Part shown: positions 48,033-57,688 of the stretch, piece after piece
How positions within the stretch are numbered: position 1 is the first letter of the stretch
Layout of the letters: every line of letters begins with the position of its first letter
Source of the DNA: Lonepinella koalarum
Lineage (GTDB): Bacteria; Pseudomonadota; Gammaproteobacteria; Enterobacterales; Pasteurellaceae
Direction: 5' to 3'
Assembly: GCA_030525745.1 (NCBI GenBank)
Contig: JAUNED010000008.1
Location: forward strand, 1-64,000
Length of the DNA: 64,000 nt
Notes under the pieces: model-generated
The model's database searches: none
Seen by the model: only the letters and a program-made list of their open reading frames with translations
What the model was told of the DNA's origin: nothing
Translations under genes and position numbers: made by a program

Positions 48033-48127
48033 TTGTATAAAAGCCTCAAAAGTTTAGATGGCTAGTAGATAAAAATTTCGTTGTGAGTAACAGGATCTTA
48101 AAGGTTGTTTTAATTCATCTTTTTTAG

Positions 48128-48157
48128 TTGAGGTTTTAGGCGTTTTAGATCTATAAT
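48128..48157 (+). promoter_or_regulatory. probable promoter of the lipoprotein gene, with flanking palindrome
   Basis: TTGAGG (48128-48133) and a perfect TATAAT (48152-48157) are 18 bp apart. The palindrome TTAATTTAAATTAA follows directly at about 48157-48170, near the expected transcription start. It could be an operator for the divergent XRE regulator. Confidence 0.55.
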
Positions 48158-48188
48158 TAATTTAAATTAATTCAACTAAGGAGAAAAA

Positions 48189-48614
48189 ATGAAGAAACAA
48201 TTTTTGTATTTAGGGATTTTATTAGGATTTTCTACCGTATTAACAGGTTGTGCTACGAAGCCTTTTGTACCAAAACCTTTAAATGAAAATGCAAAAGGTA
48301 TTTCTACTGTGAAAACTACCCCTTATGGTTGTAAAGTTCTAGGAGAAATTGAAGGTAAAGATGAGAAACAATCTATTACAGGGGAAATTATTATTGGAGG
48401 AACATTACTTTCAATAAGAGAAGGAGCAATGAATGATTTACGTAATAATGCAGTTGAAGTAGTTGGAAATTCTAAGAAAAGAACTGTATTAAAAATTGTT
48501 GATCAAATTGCCTTTTGTGCCCAAGGGCATAAATGTCAAAATCAGAATATCGAAAGTCAAGATATTTATAGTTATTGGGTTAAAGGTGAGATCTTTGAAT
48601 GTGGTGATAAATAA
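48189..48614 (+). CDS. putative outer-membrane lipoprotein (DUF4156/YjeI-like)
   Basis: This 141-residue precursor has a signal peptide with lipobox LTGC (Cys21). The body has the pattern TTPYGCKVLGEIEG, then REGAMNDLRNNAVEVVGNS, similar to lipoproteins of the YjeI/DUF4156 kind, which have no assigned function. Three further Cys (FCAQG, KCQN, ECGDK) may form disulfides. AAGGAG 7 bp upstream is a strong ribosome site. Confidence 0.75.
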   Translation: MKKQFLYLGILLGFSTVLTGCATKPFVPKPLNENAKGISTVKTTPYGCKVLGEIEGKDEKQSITGEIIIGGTLLSIREGAMNDLRNNAVEVVGNSKKRTVLKIVDQIAFCAQGHKCQNQNIESQDIYSYWVKGEIFECGDK

Positions 48615-48616
48615 CC

Positions 48617-48641
48617 AGAAGGGCGAATTCTTTCGCCCTTT
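48617..48641. terminator. bidirectional terminator between the lipoprotein gene and sapF
   Basis: AAGGGCGAA and TTCGCCCTT form a 9-bp stem with a 4-base loop between convergent genes. The sapF stop codon begins 2 bp beyond it. Confidence 0.65.
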
Positions 48642-48642
48642 A

Positions 48643-49437
48643 TTATGCCCAATTTTCTTCTGTTAATGTTTGGCCAAAGTAGCTTTCAATCATACGTTGG
48701 GTGAGATCTTGTTGTGGATTGGTGAAGACTGATTTGACATTGCCGTATTCAATCATTTCACCATTATCCATTACTAAAATGTCATCAGCGATATGCTTGA
48801 TTATACCCAAATGTTGTCCCACATAAATATAGGCTATGCCGAGTTTTTCTTGTACTTCCAACATTAAATTGGTTAGTTGGGTTTTTACGGAGGAATCTAA
48901 TGTGCCGATAATGTCATCGGCAATAATAACTTCCGGCTCTAAAATTAATGCTCGGGCCAATGCCACTCGCTGTTTTTGGCTGAGTGAAAGTGTACGGATT
49001 TTAATATTAGCGTGATCGGGATAAAGCCCGACTAAACGTAAAGTGTTGAAAATTTTGTCATTGCGTTGCTCTTCGTCAAGCTCTGTGGCAAGTTTTAGGG
49101 GGGCATCTAAAATTTGACCGATATTTAATTTGGGGTCGAAGGAGGTGTTTGGATCTTGGAAAATCATTCGAATATGTTTGGAGCGAAAGTTGTAATCGCC
49201 AAATTGGAGAGGTTTGCCTTTAAATAGAATATTACCTGATGTAGGTTCGGTAATGCCTACAATCATTTTGGTTAATGTGGATTTTCCTGCTCCGTTATTG
49301 CCGATAATGGCTAAGGTTTTTTTCTTTTCTAACGAAAAATTGATATTTTTGACCGCACTTAGGCTGTAATCCCTTAAAAAAGAATGTCTTTCCTTGAAGG
49401 TTTTGCTGAGATTTTCGACTTGTAGCAAGGTGGTCAT
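48643..49437 (-). CDS. sapF: SapF, ATPase of the Sap peptide-uptake ABC transporter
   Basis: SapF and SapD power the Sap importer, which in Haemophilus takes up antimicrobial peptides and haem-related cargo. The 264-residue protein has Walker A (GNNGAGKST, 47-55), Q-loop (FQDPNTSF), a degenerate signature LSLSQKQR (150-157) and His209 (VGQHLG). Walker B ends IIADD, so Asp175 stands where most ABC ATPases have the catalytic Glu. It is the last gene of sapABCDF, 3 bp after sapD. Confidence 0.93.
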   Translation of the reverse strand: MTTLLQVENLSKTFKERHSFLRDYSLSAVKNINFSLEKKKTLAIIGNNGAGKSTLTKMIVGITEPTSGNILFKGKPLQFGDYNFRSKHIRMIFQDPNTSFDPKLNIGQILDAPLKLATELDEEQRNDKIFNTLRLVGLYPDHANIKIRTLSLSQKQRVALARALILEPEVIIADDIIGTLDSSVKTQLTNLMLEVQEKLGIAYIYVGQHLGIIKHIADDILVMDNGEMIEYGNVKSVFTNPQQDLTQRMIESYFGQTLTEENWA

Positions 49438-49440
49438 GAT

Positions 49441-50493
49441 TTAATCCGTATTTCTAATATTGAGTGTGAGTGGTGATGTCGTTTCTTTGTCCTTTTTCTG
49501 TACTGTTTCCCGCAGATTCAGGGGATAGTGACAGGCAAATTCGTGCTGTTTAATATAATGCAGTGGTGGTTTATTGACACATTTCTTTTGTGAAAACGGG
49601 CAACGAGGCCCTAAACGACAACCAATAGGCATATTTTCCAGTAATGGTACTGTACCTTTTAAGGTGCTGAGTTTACTTTTTGGAGTTAAAGGACGACTGA
49701 AATCCGGCATGGAATACAGTAATGCCATTGTATAAGGGTGGTGTGGATTTTCTAAAATACTGTCTTTTGGCCCTGATTCCGCATTTTGTCCACAATATAA
49801 CACGACAAAACGATCGCACCATTCGGCTATACCGGTGATATCATTACTTGCCAGTAATATTGTTGTGCCGTTGTTTTGGTTCATGCTGGATAACAGACGG
49901 AAAATTTGTAGTTGTGTAGCCGGCTCGAGAGCATTAGTGGCTTCATCGGCAATCAGTAAACGAGGCTGATTGGCAATAGCGATTGCAATCATAATTTTTT
50001 GTCCTTCACCTTCGGTGATTTCATGAGGATAGCTATTCATGATCGCTTGATGATCTTTAATGCCGACACGATGCAATAATTCAATTGCCCGTCGTTTTTT
50101 CCAACCGAACCATTGCCACCATTTCCCTTTAAAGCTCCAAGAGGAAATATGCTGAATAATTTGAATACCGATTTTTCGGCTTGGATCAAGGCAGCTGAGA
50201 GAATCTTGGAAAATCATTGAGATTTCTTTGCCGACCAATTTACGGCGCTTATTGGGGCTTAGTTTGAGTAATTCTATATCATTGAAACGAAAACGGTCGG
50301 CAGTCACTTTCCAGCTACTTTTAGCAGAATTGCATATGACTTTGGCAATCAGGCTTTTACCTGAACCGGTCTCTCCAACTAAACCGCAAAATTCGCCTTC
50401 ATTTAGGGTTAGATTGACGTTATCGACAATTTTTACTCTGCCATTAGGCGTGTTTACTTCAATGGTTAAATTTCGAATATCAAGTAATGCCAT
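49441..50493 (-). CDS. sapD: SapD, ATPase of the Sap peptide-uptake ABC transporter
   Basis: The 350-residue protein has Walker A (GETGSGKS, about 40-47), Q-loop ([10 protein letters not shown]), a signature in the SapD-specific form ([10 protein letters not shown]) and Walker B with Glu (LLIADEATN). The C-terminal oligopeptide-transporter extension has a Cys cluster ([21 protein letters not shown]). In E. coli SapD also affects Trk potassium uptake. It is followed by sapF and preceded by sapC with a 5-bp gap. Confidence 0.94.
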   Translation of the reverse strand: MALLDIRNLTIEVNTPNGRVKIVDNVNLTLNEGEFCGLVGETGSGKSLIAKVICNSAKSSWKVTADRFRFNDIELLKLSPNKRRKLVGKEISMIFQDSLSCLDPSRKIGIQIIQHISSWSFKGKWWQWFGWKKRRAIELLHRVGIKDHQAIMNSYPHEITEGEGQKIMIAIAIANQPRLLIADEATNALEPATQLQIFRLLSSMNQNNGTTILLASNDITGIAEWCDRFVVLYCGQNAESGPKDSILENPHHPYTMALLYSMPDFSRPLTPKSKLSTLKGTVPLLENMPIGCRLGPRCPFSQKKCVNKPPLHYIKQHEFACHYPLNLRETVQKKDKETTSPLTLNIRNTD

Positions 50494-50498
50494 GTTTT

Positions 50499-51386
50499 TT
50501 ACTCGTCATATTTTTCGATGGCCTTGCATAGCCCGTTGCCGAGGATAATGACAACCAGCATGGTTAATACAATCGCTAACCCCGGCAAGATGACATTCCA
50601 AGGTGCAAGATAAATCAAATCTAAATTCTCGCGAATCATTGCTCCCCATTCAGGTGTTGGGTGTTGTGCGCCAAGAGAGATAAAGCTCAGGGCGCTAATA
50701 TCTAAAATGGCAATAGTAAAGGCTCGGGTAATTTGTCGGATATAAGGCACAAGAATATTGGGTAATATAGTGCTTTTCAGTAAAGTGTTGTCGTTAATGC
50801 CTTCAAGTCGTAAGGTGAGTACATATTCTTTTTTGAGTTCGCTTTTTACGACATCATGGATATCATGAATAAATTGTGGTAATAATGCCAGCATAATAGC
50901 CAACATGGCATTGATTAGCCCAGCGTCCATCAATGTGGCAATAATAATTGCAATAAGCAAAACTGGGATCACTAAAAATGAGTCTAAGAAATGCCCTAAA
51001 ATGCGTGATTTAATACCTTTCGACATGCCTGCTAAAATACCCAAGAGACCACCAATAAGTGCGGTAAAAATCACGATAATTGTTGCACTACCAAAGGTGT
51101 AGGTGACGCCTTGAATTAAACGGCTAAGTAAATCACGACCAATATCATCAGTGCCAAAGAAGTGGCTGACCGTGCCTTTTTCTGACCAAGACGGTGGAAG
51201 CAATTCTAATTCTACGAATTGGCGGTCTGTGGCATAGGGTGATAAATAAGGCGCAAAAAGTGCGGTCAAAATTAGGCCGAAAAAAACGTAAAAGCAAATC
51301 AGACTAAGTTTGTCTTTTTGTAATAATTGCCAAATTTCTCGTAAACGGTTTGTGTGGCGGAAATCTTCCGGTTCTTTATCGAGCAT
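50499..51386 (-). CDS. sapC: SapC, permease of the Sap ABC transporter
   Basis: The 295-residue inner-membrane protein has about six hydrophobic segments and a DppC-like N-terminal extension. The segment [20 protein letters not shown] is typical of this permease class, and [21 protein letters not shown] is the coupling-helix region that contacts the ATPases. The start overlaps sapB by 11 bp. Confidence 0.94.
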   Translation of the reverse strand: MLDKEPEDFRHTNRLREIWQLLQKDKLSLICFYVFFGLILTALFAPYLSPYATDRQFVELELLPPSWSEKGTVSHFFGTDDIGRDLLSRLIQGVTYTFGSATIIVIFTALIGGLLGILAGMSKGIKSRILGHFLDSFLVIPVLLIAIIIATLMDAGLINAMLAIMLALLPQFIHDIHDVVKSELKKEYVLTLRLEGINDNTLLKSTILPNILVPYIRQITRAFTIAILDISALSFISLGAQHPTPEWGAMIRENLDLIYLAPWNVILPGLAIVLTMLVVIILGNGLCKAIEKYDE

Positions 51387-52341
51387 ACCACCCCTTTTTA
51401 TTGAACGGATCCAGCAGGAAGCAGATTAAATCTGTTAGTGTATTTACTAAAATAATAAACAAACCAATGACAATAACCCCCACAGAAATGCTGTTGTAAT
51501 CTTGTTGATTTACTGAATCAATAATCCAACGTCCGATACCTGACCAACCGAAAATACTTTCAATCAGCATACATTGTGTCAGCACCAATACAACTAAACG
51601 GCTCATTTGTGGAATAATGACAGGCAAGGTATTACGACAAAGGTGTCGTTTAAAAATTGACCATATAGACCAACCGTGCGTGCCGGCGACTTTGACATAA
51701 TTTTGATTTAATACCCAAATAGCCCTTTGTTGAACCAAACGGGTAATTTCCATTGTTGGCGTAATAGCCAGTACCAACGTAGGTAAAACTAAATGTTGTA
51801 ATACATTTTGAATTACCTTAATTTTATAAGGGACATTGATAAACCACACATCGATGATAGCAAATCCACTGATTGTTGGGATTTCATAAAGTAAATTAAA
51901 TTGACCGACAGCGGATATTTCCCAACGATATAAGGCGGACAAATACAGCAAGATAGGTGCAATCCAAAATACCGGCACTGAAATTCCCAGGGAGGAAATC
52001 ACATTAATGGTTTTGCCAAAGGAGTTTTGCCGATGAATTGCGCCTAAAAAACCCAAAGGAAAACCAAATAAAACAGCAATCAGTAAGGCACTAAAACACA
52101 GCTCGAGGGTTGGAGGGAGTACAGTTAATACTATATTTAATAAGGATTTTCCACCGTTATAAGTAATGCCTAAATCGCCAGAGAGTAAATTGCTGACATA
52201 GGTTAGGTAGCCTGAGTAAAAGTGCGGTTGAGAAAATACTTGATTTAGCGGATCGCGAAGCAAAATATGATAGCTAAGCAGTGACAGCACGATGAGTGTT
52301 AAAAGGGTTAAAATCAAGCGACGCATTAGAGAGATAATCAT
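51376..52341 (-). CDS. sapB: SapB, permease of the Sap ABC transporter
   Basis: The 321-residue inner-membrane protein of the DppB class starts with a membrane segment (RRLILTLLTLIVLSLLSYHI) and has the SGDLGITYNGG segment, LGISVPVFWIAPILL and the coupling helix near YVKVAGTHGWS. Its ATG overlaps the sapA stop codon by 4 bp (ATGA). Confidence 0.94.
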   Translation of the reverse strand: MIISLMRRLILTLLTLIVLSLLSYHILLRDPLNQVFSQPHFYSGYLTYVSNLLSGDLGITYNGGKSLLNIVLTVLPPTLELCFSALLIAVLFGFPLGFLGAIHRQNSFGKTINVISSLGISVPVFWIAPILLYLSALYRWEISAVGQFNLLYEIPTISGFAIIDVWFINVPYKIKVIQNVLQHLVLPTLVLAITPTMEITRLVQQRAIWVLNQNYVKVAGTHGWSIWSIFKRHLCRNTLPVIIPQMSRLVVLVLTQCMLIESIFGWSGIGRWIIDSVNQQDYNSISVGVIVIGLFIILVNTLTDLICFLLDPFNKKGWYAR

Positions 52342-54035
52342 TTTTTCTCTCCTTTTTTGATGCTTAATTTTTCAAAACGAATATTACCGAATGGAGTCAT
52401 TTCTAAACCTTTTACCTGATTATTCGCCACCAATATCCGCTTAACATGGGCAATAGGGATAATAGGGAGTTGATTCATCAGCATTTTTTGTGCTTCTTTG
52501 TATTCATAACTGCGTAAAAAGGGATCCTCTGTATTCAGTGCTTGATCTAACACATATTCTAGCGGGCGATAACACCAATTAGCCAAGTTGGTAATATCAA
52601 ATTGCGTACTACAACTTAAAATTGGGCGCATAAAACTGTCAGGATCCAGATTGCCGGTGAGCCAACCGGTTAAAATCATATCGTATTCTTCAGTCTGATT
52701 TTTAAGTTGTTCAATCATATAATTGCGTGTGACTGAGCGTACTTTTACATCAATTCCCACTTTCGCCAAATCAGCGCGGATCAGCTCTGCCATTTTCAGG
52801 GGGGCGGGGTTATATACTTGATTTTCTGTCATGACCCACATGGTTAAAGTGAGGTTTTTCCCCTCTAAGAATGCTTTAGCTTGCTCGGGATGATAATCGT
52901 AGGATTTATGTGCAATAAATTCATCACTTGCCCATGAAATTTTAGGGATAACGCTATTGGCTAAATTGGCGGTATTATAATAAATTTTTTCGATAATTCG
53001 TTTACGATCAATACCTTGAGCAATAGCTTGGCGAAGAGCTATATCATGAATACTTTTCTTTTGAAAATTAAAAGCAAGAAATGCCAAGTTCATACCTTCT
53101 GTCGATTGAATATGAAAATGGTCTCCGTGAGCTTGTAATAAACCCAATTGACTTACATCGGGAAAAGCGGAAATATGGCATTCACCGTTTAAAAATTTAG
53201 CTAACCGCCCGGTATTTTCTGTGGATAAATCCACGATAATATGCTCGATTTTGGCATCTTTTTTCCAATAATTCTGATTCTTAATCAGTCTTACATATTG
53301 ATTTTGAACATAGTGATTAAGTTGATATGGGCCTGTTCCTACAGGTAAATTATCTAATTGATTGAGGTTATTATCGGCATTAAGTTGCAAAGCATATTCT
53401 TGAGAAAAAATGATAGCATATTGACTGGCAAGATGAGAAAGCACGGATGAATCGGGAGAAAATAAGGTAATCTTTACTTCATAAGGGCTGATAGCTTCTA
53501 CTTGTTTGATTTTTTTATTCAATTTAATACTGTCAAAATAAGGAAAACGGACTTTTTTAGCCTGTTCAAGGTAAATTTGGTATTGCGGATTTTGAGAATT
53601 TTCGCTTTCTACTGTCTCAAATTCAGGCAAAGAGGTGTTATGTCCCAACACGCGATTAAGGGAGAAAACTACATCATCAGCGTTAAAATTACGGCTTGGT
53701 GTGAACCATGGCGTATGATGAAATTGTACATCTTGCCGTAACTGAATACGAATTTCCGTTCCGTTTTTATTAATTTGGTAAGATTTCGCCAAGGATGGTT
53801 CGACTTGGGGGCTGTTATTTTTCATTTCAAACAGCTTGTTATAAATTTGTTCCGTGACCACATTCATACTGGTTCCGGCATCTGCCGTTTGTGGATTGAA
53901 AGAAAAACCGGTAGCATGGGTACAATAAACCAAACTGTTTTGTGTCACACTTTCAGGCACACGAGGTGCGGCAACGCTGTTTTGTGCAAATAATGCGACA
54001 AAGCAGAAATAAAGTGCGGTTAAAAATTTCAGCAT
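52338..54035 (-). CDS. sapA: SapA, periplasmic peptide/haem-binding protein of the Sap transporter
   Basis: SapA is the solute-binding protein that delivers cargo to SapBC; in H. influenzae it binds host antimicrobial peptides and haem. The 565-residue precursor has a signal peptide (1-22, ending SVAA). It has the family-5 binding-protein blocks VVTEQIYNKLFEMKN, DDVVFSLNRVLG, VGTGPYQLNHYVQNQYVRL and RQAIAQGIDRKRI. It is the first gene of sapABCDF and shares a 65-bp promoter region with divergent ycjX. Confidence 0.95.
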   Translation of the reverse strand: MLKFLTALYFCFVALFAQNSVAAPRVPESVTQNSLVYCTHATGFSFNPQTADAGTSMNVVTEQIYNKLFEMKNNSPQVEPSLAKSYQINKNGTEIRIQLRQDVQFHHTPWFTPSRNFNADDVVFSLNRVLGHNTSLPEFETVESENSQNPQYQIYLEQAKKVRFPYFDSIKLNKKIKQVEAISPYEVKITLFSPDSSVLSHLASQYAIIFSQEYALQLNADNNLNQLDNLPVGTGPYQLNHYVQNQYVRLIKNQNYWKKDAKIEHIIVDLSTENTGRLAKFLNGECHISAFPDVSQLGLLQAHGDHFHIQSTEGMNLAFLAFNFQKKSIHDIALRQAIAQGIDRKRIIEKIYYNTANLANSVIPKISWASDEFIAHKSYDYHPEQAKAFLEGKNLTLTMWVMTENQVYNPAPLKMAELIRADLAKVGIDVKVRSVTRNYMIEQLKNQTEEYDMILTGWLTGNLDPDSFMRPILSCSTQFDITNLANWCYRPLEYVLDQALNTEDPFLRSYEYKEAQKMLMNQLPIIPIAHVKRILVANNQVKGLEMTPFGNIRFEKLSIKKGEKK

Positions 54036-54100
54036 AAATTCAGTTATTCGTGATAAATTAGGCTAAATTTTAAAGGATTTAGTCAAAGATTAAAAATAAA

Positions 54101-55507
54101 ATGTTGCATCGTATTCAAAAAGAACTGAAACAGGTTATGGATTATGGCTTAGATCGTACTTTAAGGATTGCCGTAACAGGGCTAAGTCAAAGTGGAAAAA
54201 CAGCCTTTATTACCAGTTTAATCAATCAGTTACTGCATATTAACCATGCTAAAGAGAATCATTTGCCGTTATTTTCTGCCACACGAGAAGGAAAGATTAT
54301 TCGTGTTAAACGAGAGCCACAAAGAGATTTGAGTATCCCTCGTTTTGATTATGACGGTCATTTAGTAAAACTCACCGAAAATCCACCGCACTTTCCGGAT
54401 TCTACCCGAGGTCTGAGTGAAACCCGATTGGCTATTCGTTATCGTCCCCAAGGCTTCACGGGCTATGTGAAAAGCACATCAACACTGTATTTAGATATTT
54501 TTGATTATCCCGGTGAATGGTTGCTTGATCTACCTTTGTTAGCATTAGATTTTCGCCAATGGTCCCAACAAATGGCCGGCTTTTTTAATTCAACTCGCCA
54601 AATATTAGCAACAGATTGGCAAAAAGCCATTTCAGCTTTAGATTTAACGGCGACGGCAGATGAAAATGTGCTTGCGGAGATTGCGCAACAATATACGAAT
54701 TATCTATTTGCATGCAAACAACAAGGTTTACATTTTATTCAGCCGGGTCGATTTGTGTTGCCCGGTGAATTTGCAGATACTCCAGCTTTGCAGTTTTTTC
54801 CGCTACTTAATTTGAGCGAAGAAGAATGGGGGAATTTGCAGCGAAAGGCAGATTCGAACAGCTATTTTGCCTTGTTAAATCAGCGTTATGATTTTTATCG
54901 TCATAAAATTGTAAAAAAATTCTATCGTGATCATTTTGCTCGTTTTGATCGCCAAGTGATTTTGGCAGATTGTTTAACTCCATTGAATCACAGTTATCAG
55001 GCATTTAAAGATATGCAGGAAGGACTAACACAATTGTTTCATAACTTTCGTTATGGTAAACGGAATGTATTGCAACGCCTGTTTTCGCCTCGGATTGATA
55101 AATTAATGTTTATTGCAACAAAAGCGGATCATATTACTTCTGATCAATTACCGAATTTAATTAGTCTGATGCGGCAATTAGTTCAACAGAGCGGTCATTA
55201 TGATGAAATTGATGATATTCAAACGGAATACACGGCGATTTCCGCAATTCGGACTACCCGACAAGTGAATGTAAGGCAAAATAGTAACTTATTTAAGGCT
55301 ATTCAAGGTGTACGTTCATCGGATTTGCAAAAAGTGACTGTTTTTCCCGGTTCGGTACCGGCCAAATTACCTTCAGCCGAATTTTGGCAACATCATCGTT
55401 TTGAATTCGATCAATTTGAGCCACAGCCGATAGAACAAGGGGAAAATATACCGCACTTACGTATGGATGCGGTGTTACAATTTTTATTATCAGATAAACT
55501 GGATTAG
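54101..55507 (+). CDS. ycjX: YcjX, P-loop NTPase (DUF463)
   Basis: This 468-residue protein has a Walker A loop GLSQSGKTAF at about residues 27-36, then a GTPase-like DIFDYPGEWLLDLPLL segment and FIATKADHIT. YcjX is a stress-linked GTPase in enteric bacteria (phage-shock-associated); its role is not settled. ycjF follows 4 bp later and tyrR after that, the E. coli order. The purine-rich region upstream has only a distant ribosome site. Confidence 0.92.
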   Translation: MLHRIQKELKQVMDYGLDRTLRIAVTGLSQSGKTAFITSLINQLLHINHAKENHLPLFSATREGKIIRVKREPQRDLSIPRFDYDGHLVKLTENPPHFPDSTRGLSETRLAIRYRPQGFTGYVKSTSTLYLDIFDYPGEWLLDLPLLALDFRQWSQQMAGFFNSTRQILATDWQKAISALDLTATADENVLAEIAQQYTNYLFACKQQGLHFIQPGRFVLPGEFADTPALQFFPLLNLSEEEWGNLQRKADSNSYFALLNQRYDFYRHKIVKKFYRDHFARFDRQVILADCLTPLNHSYQAFKDMQEGLTQLFHNFRYGKRNVLQRLFSPRIDKLMFIATKADHITSDQLPNLISLMRQLVQQSGHYDEIDDIQTEYTAISAIRTTRQVNVRQNSNLFKAIQGVRSSDLQKVTVFPGSVPAKLPSAEFWQHHRFEFDQFEPQPIEQGENIPHLRMDAVLQFLLSDKLD

Positions 55508-55511
55508 TGAA

Positions 55512-56585
55512 ATGCAAGAAAAAATTCAATTTAATCAAATAGATGTTGATATTTCATCGATGGATTTTCAGGAGAAAAAAGAATTTGAGCAAAATGGAGT
55601 GGATATTGAAATTGACAATCATCCATTAGAAGAACAATTATTGGAAAATCAATTTAACCGTAGTATGCAGGCTGGATTCGGCTGGGGAGCAAAGTTGATG
55701 ATGGCAATTGTGTTACTGTTTTTAGTTGCAAGTATAGCGCAATCGCTGCAATGGCTGATAGATACTTGGTTGGCAAAGCAATGGATTTATTTTGCTTTTG
55801 CATTGGTGGGATTTGGGCTTGTGATGTTGGGATTGTCTGTGTTGTTCAAAGAATTATGGCGATTGCGTTATTTACGTCAGCACATGTTATGCCAGCAAAA
55901 AAGTCGTCAATTTATCGGCGAAAATAGCCAAAGTGCGGTACAAATGGCTGCCGTTTTAACGGCTGATCAGACAACGCAATTTTGTACTGAGATTGCAAAA
56001 AATAGAGGGGTAGATGAACAAGGAGTTGATTTTATCCGCTGGAAAAAGCAACTTAACCCGACACATTCGGCACAAGAAATCGCCTTATTGTTTAGCTATA
56101 ATGTCTTGCAATCTATTGATAAAAAAGCAAAAAAAATAGTGATTAAAACAGCTGTAGAGAGTGCGGCTCTAGTGGCTGTAAGTCCTTTGGCTATAGTGGA
56201 TATGTTTTTTGTCGCATGGCGGAATATTCGCCTGATTAATCAAATTGCCCAATTATATGGCATGGAATTAGGTTATTTTAGCCGTTTGCAGTTAATGAAG
56301 TGGGTATTAGTGAACATGGCGTTTACCGGTGTGGTGGAACTGATTCAGGATATGGGAATGGATTGGCTGTCTCAAGATTTGACGGCAAAATTATCAGCTC
56401 GTGCAGCACAAGGCATTGGTGTTGGAATATTGAGTGCTCGTTTAGGGATTAAGGCAATTGAATTTTGTCGTCCTATGGTTTTTCAGCGGAATGAGAGAGT
56501 GCGTTTAAGCCATATCCAACAGGAATTATTGGGGCAAATGAAAACAATGTTATTAAACCAGTTCAAGCCCAGATCAAAAGTGTAA
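55512..56585 (+). CDS. ycjF: YcjF, inner-membrane protein (DUF697)
   Basis: This 357-residue protein has an acidic N-terminal third, two membrane segments (about 65-85 and 96-117) and a C-terminal DUF697 domain with AVESAALVAVSPLAIVDMFF. Function unknown; it is always found with YcjX. The frame is open to 55467, but the ATG at 55512 directly follows the ycjX stop. Its own stop codon lies inside a TyrR-box-like sequence. Confidence 0.9.
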   Translation: MQEKIQFNQIDVDISSMDFQEKKEFEQNGVDIEIDNHPLEEQLLENQFNRSMQAGFGWGAKLMMAIVLLFLVASIAQSLQWLIDTWLAKQWIYFAFALVGFGLVMLGLSVLFKELWRLRYLRQHMLCQQKSRQFIGENSQSAVQMAAVLTADQTTQFCTEIAKNRGVDEQGVDFIRWKKQLNPTHSAQEIALLFSYNVLQSIDKKAKKIVIKTAVESAALVAVSPLAIVDMFFVAWRNIRLINQIAQLYGMELGYFSRLQLMKWVLVNMAFTGVVELIQDMGMDWLSQDLTAKLSARAAQGIGVGILSARLGIKAIEFCRPMVFQRNERVRLSHIQQELLGQMKTMLLNQFKPRSKV

Positions 56586-56598
56586 ATAACACTTTACT
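56581..56598 (+). promoter_or_regulatory. TyrR box upstream of tyrR
   Basis: TGTAAA-TAACAC-TTTACT matches the TyrR box consensus TGTAAA-N6-TTTACA at all but the last fixed base. It starts inside the last codons of ycjF, 80 bp before the tyrR ATG. TTGACA follows at 56613-56618, possibly a -35. Autorepression of tyrR is known in E. coli. Confidence 0.7.
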
Positions 56599-56678
56599 GG
56601 TGACATTGAAATTTGACAGAAAACGAGTATGATGAGAATTCGTTGATAATTCATTGATGTTTATTGGAACTGATAAAA

Positions 56679-57650
56679 ATGATGCAAAATACACCGCACT
56701 TTTCTGCACAAACATTTGATGAGATAACGGCATTTAGCCCTAAAATGAAATTGTTATTGGAAACGGCTAAAAAATTTGCTTTGCTTGACGCACCTTTGCT
56801 CATTCAAGGTGAAACAGGTACTGGGAAAGATTTACTAGCCAAAGCCTGTCACTTGTTCGGAGCAAGAAAAAACAATAAATTTATTGCGGTAAATTGTGCC
56901 GGTTTACCCGCAGATGATGCGGAAAGTGAAATGTTTGGGCAGGCAAAAGGTGAACAAAGTACACAAGGCTTTTTTGAATATGCCAATGGTGGCACGGTAC
57001 TATTAGACAGTATTGCGGAACTTTCGTTGCCTTTACAGGCCAAATTACTCCGTTTTCTAAATGATGGCACATTTCGCCGTGTTGGAGAAGAACAGGAGCA
57101 TTATGCTGATGTGCGAGTGATTTGTACATCGCAAGTGCCATTGTCTCATTATGTGGCAGAGGGAAAAGTGCGTAGTGACTTATTTCATCGTTTAAATGTA
57201 TTGGCCTTGAATGTACCGGGGTTAGATGAGCGGCAAGCAGATATTGAACCATTAACCCGTTTATTCATTCGGCAAATTAGCCAAAATCTTGGCATAGTTC
57301 CACCGCACTTTGAGTCTGATTTTTTGCAATTTTTGCAAAATTACAGCTGGCAAGGTCATGTGCGTGAGCTGCATAATGCATTGTATCGCGCCTGTTCTTT
57401 GGCAGAAAACGGCATTTTGCAGATTAGAGATTTGAATTTAACTCCCCATCAATCTCGAAAAAACTATCATTCTCCCGATATACATCAATTTTCTCAACTG
57501 ACTTTGGATCAAATTATGTCGGATTTTGAACGCCACATTCTGACACAGTTTTATGCGGAATTTCCGAGTACGAGAAAACTTGCTCAACGTTTAGGCGTAT
57601 CGCATACGGCGATTGCAAATAAATTGAAGGCTTATGGAATAGGGAAGTAG
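56679..57650 (+). CDS. tyrR: TyrR, aromatic amino acid regulator (short form)
   Basis: TyrR controls aromatic amino acid synthesis and transport genes. This 323-residue form lacks the N-terminal ACT/PAS domains of E. coli TyrR (513), as known for H. influenzae. It keeps the AAA+ core (GETGTGKDLLAKACH, FLNDGTFRRVGEE, HRLNV) and the C-terminal helix-turn-helix (STRKLAQRLGVSHTAIANKL). The GAFTGA loop is absent. Walker B reads LLDSIAEL, with Ser111 where the catalytic Glu belongs, so ATP hydrolysis is doubtful. ATG 56679 is preferred over an upstream TTG. Confidence 0.92.
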   Translation: MMQNTPHFSAQTFDEITAFSPKMKLLLETAKKFALLDAPLLIQGETGTGKDLLAKACHLFGARKNNKFIAVNCAGLPADDAESEMFGQAKGEQSTQGFFEYANGGTVLLDSIAELSLPLQAKLLRFLNDGTFRRVGEEQEHYADVRVICTSQVPLSHYVAEGKVRSDLFHRLNVLALNVPGLDERQADIEPLTRLFIRQISQNLGIVPPHFESDFLQFLQNYSWQGHVRELHNALYRACSLAENGILQIRDLNLTPHQSRKNYHSPDIHQFSQLTLDQIMSDFERHILTQFYAEFPSTRKLAQRLGVSHTAIANKLKAYGIGK

Positions 57651-57688
57651 CTCCCTTTGTTACTAAGATTATCAACAAGCATGATCAC

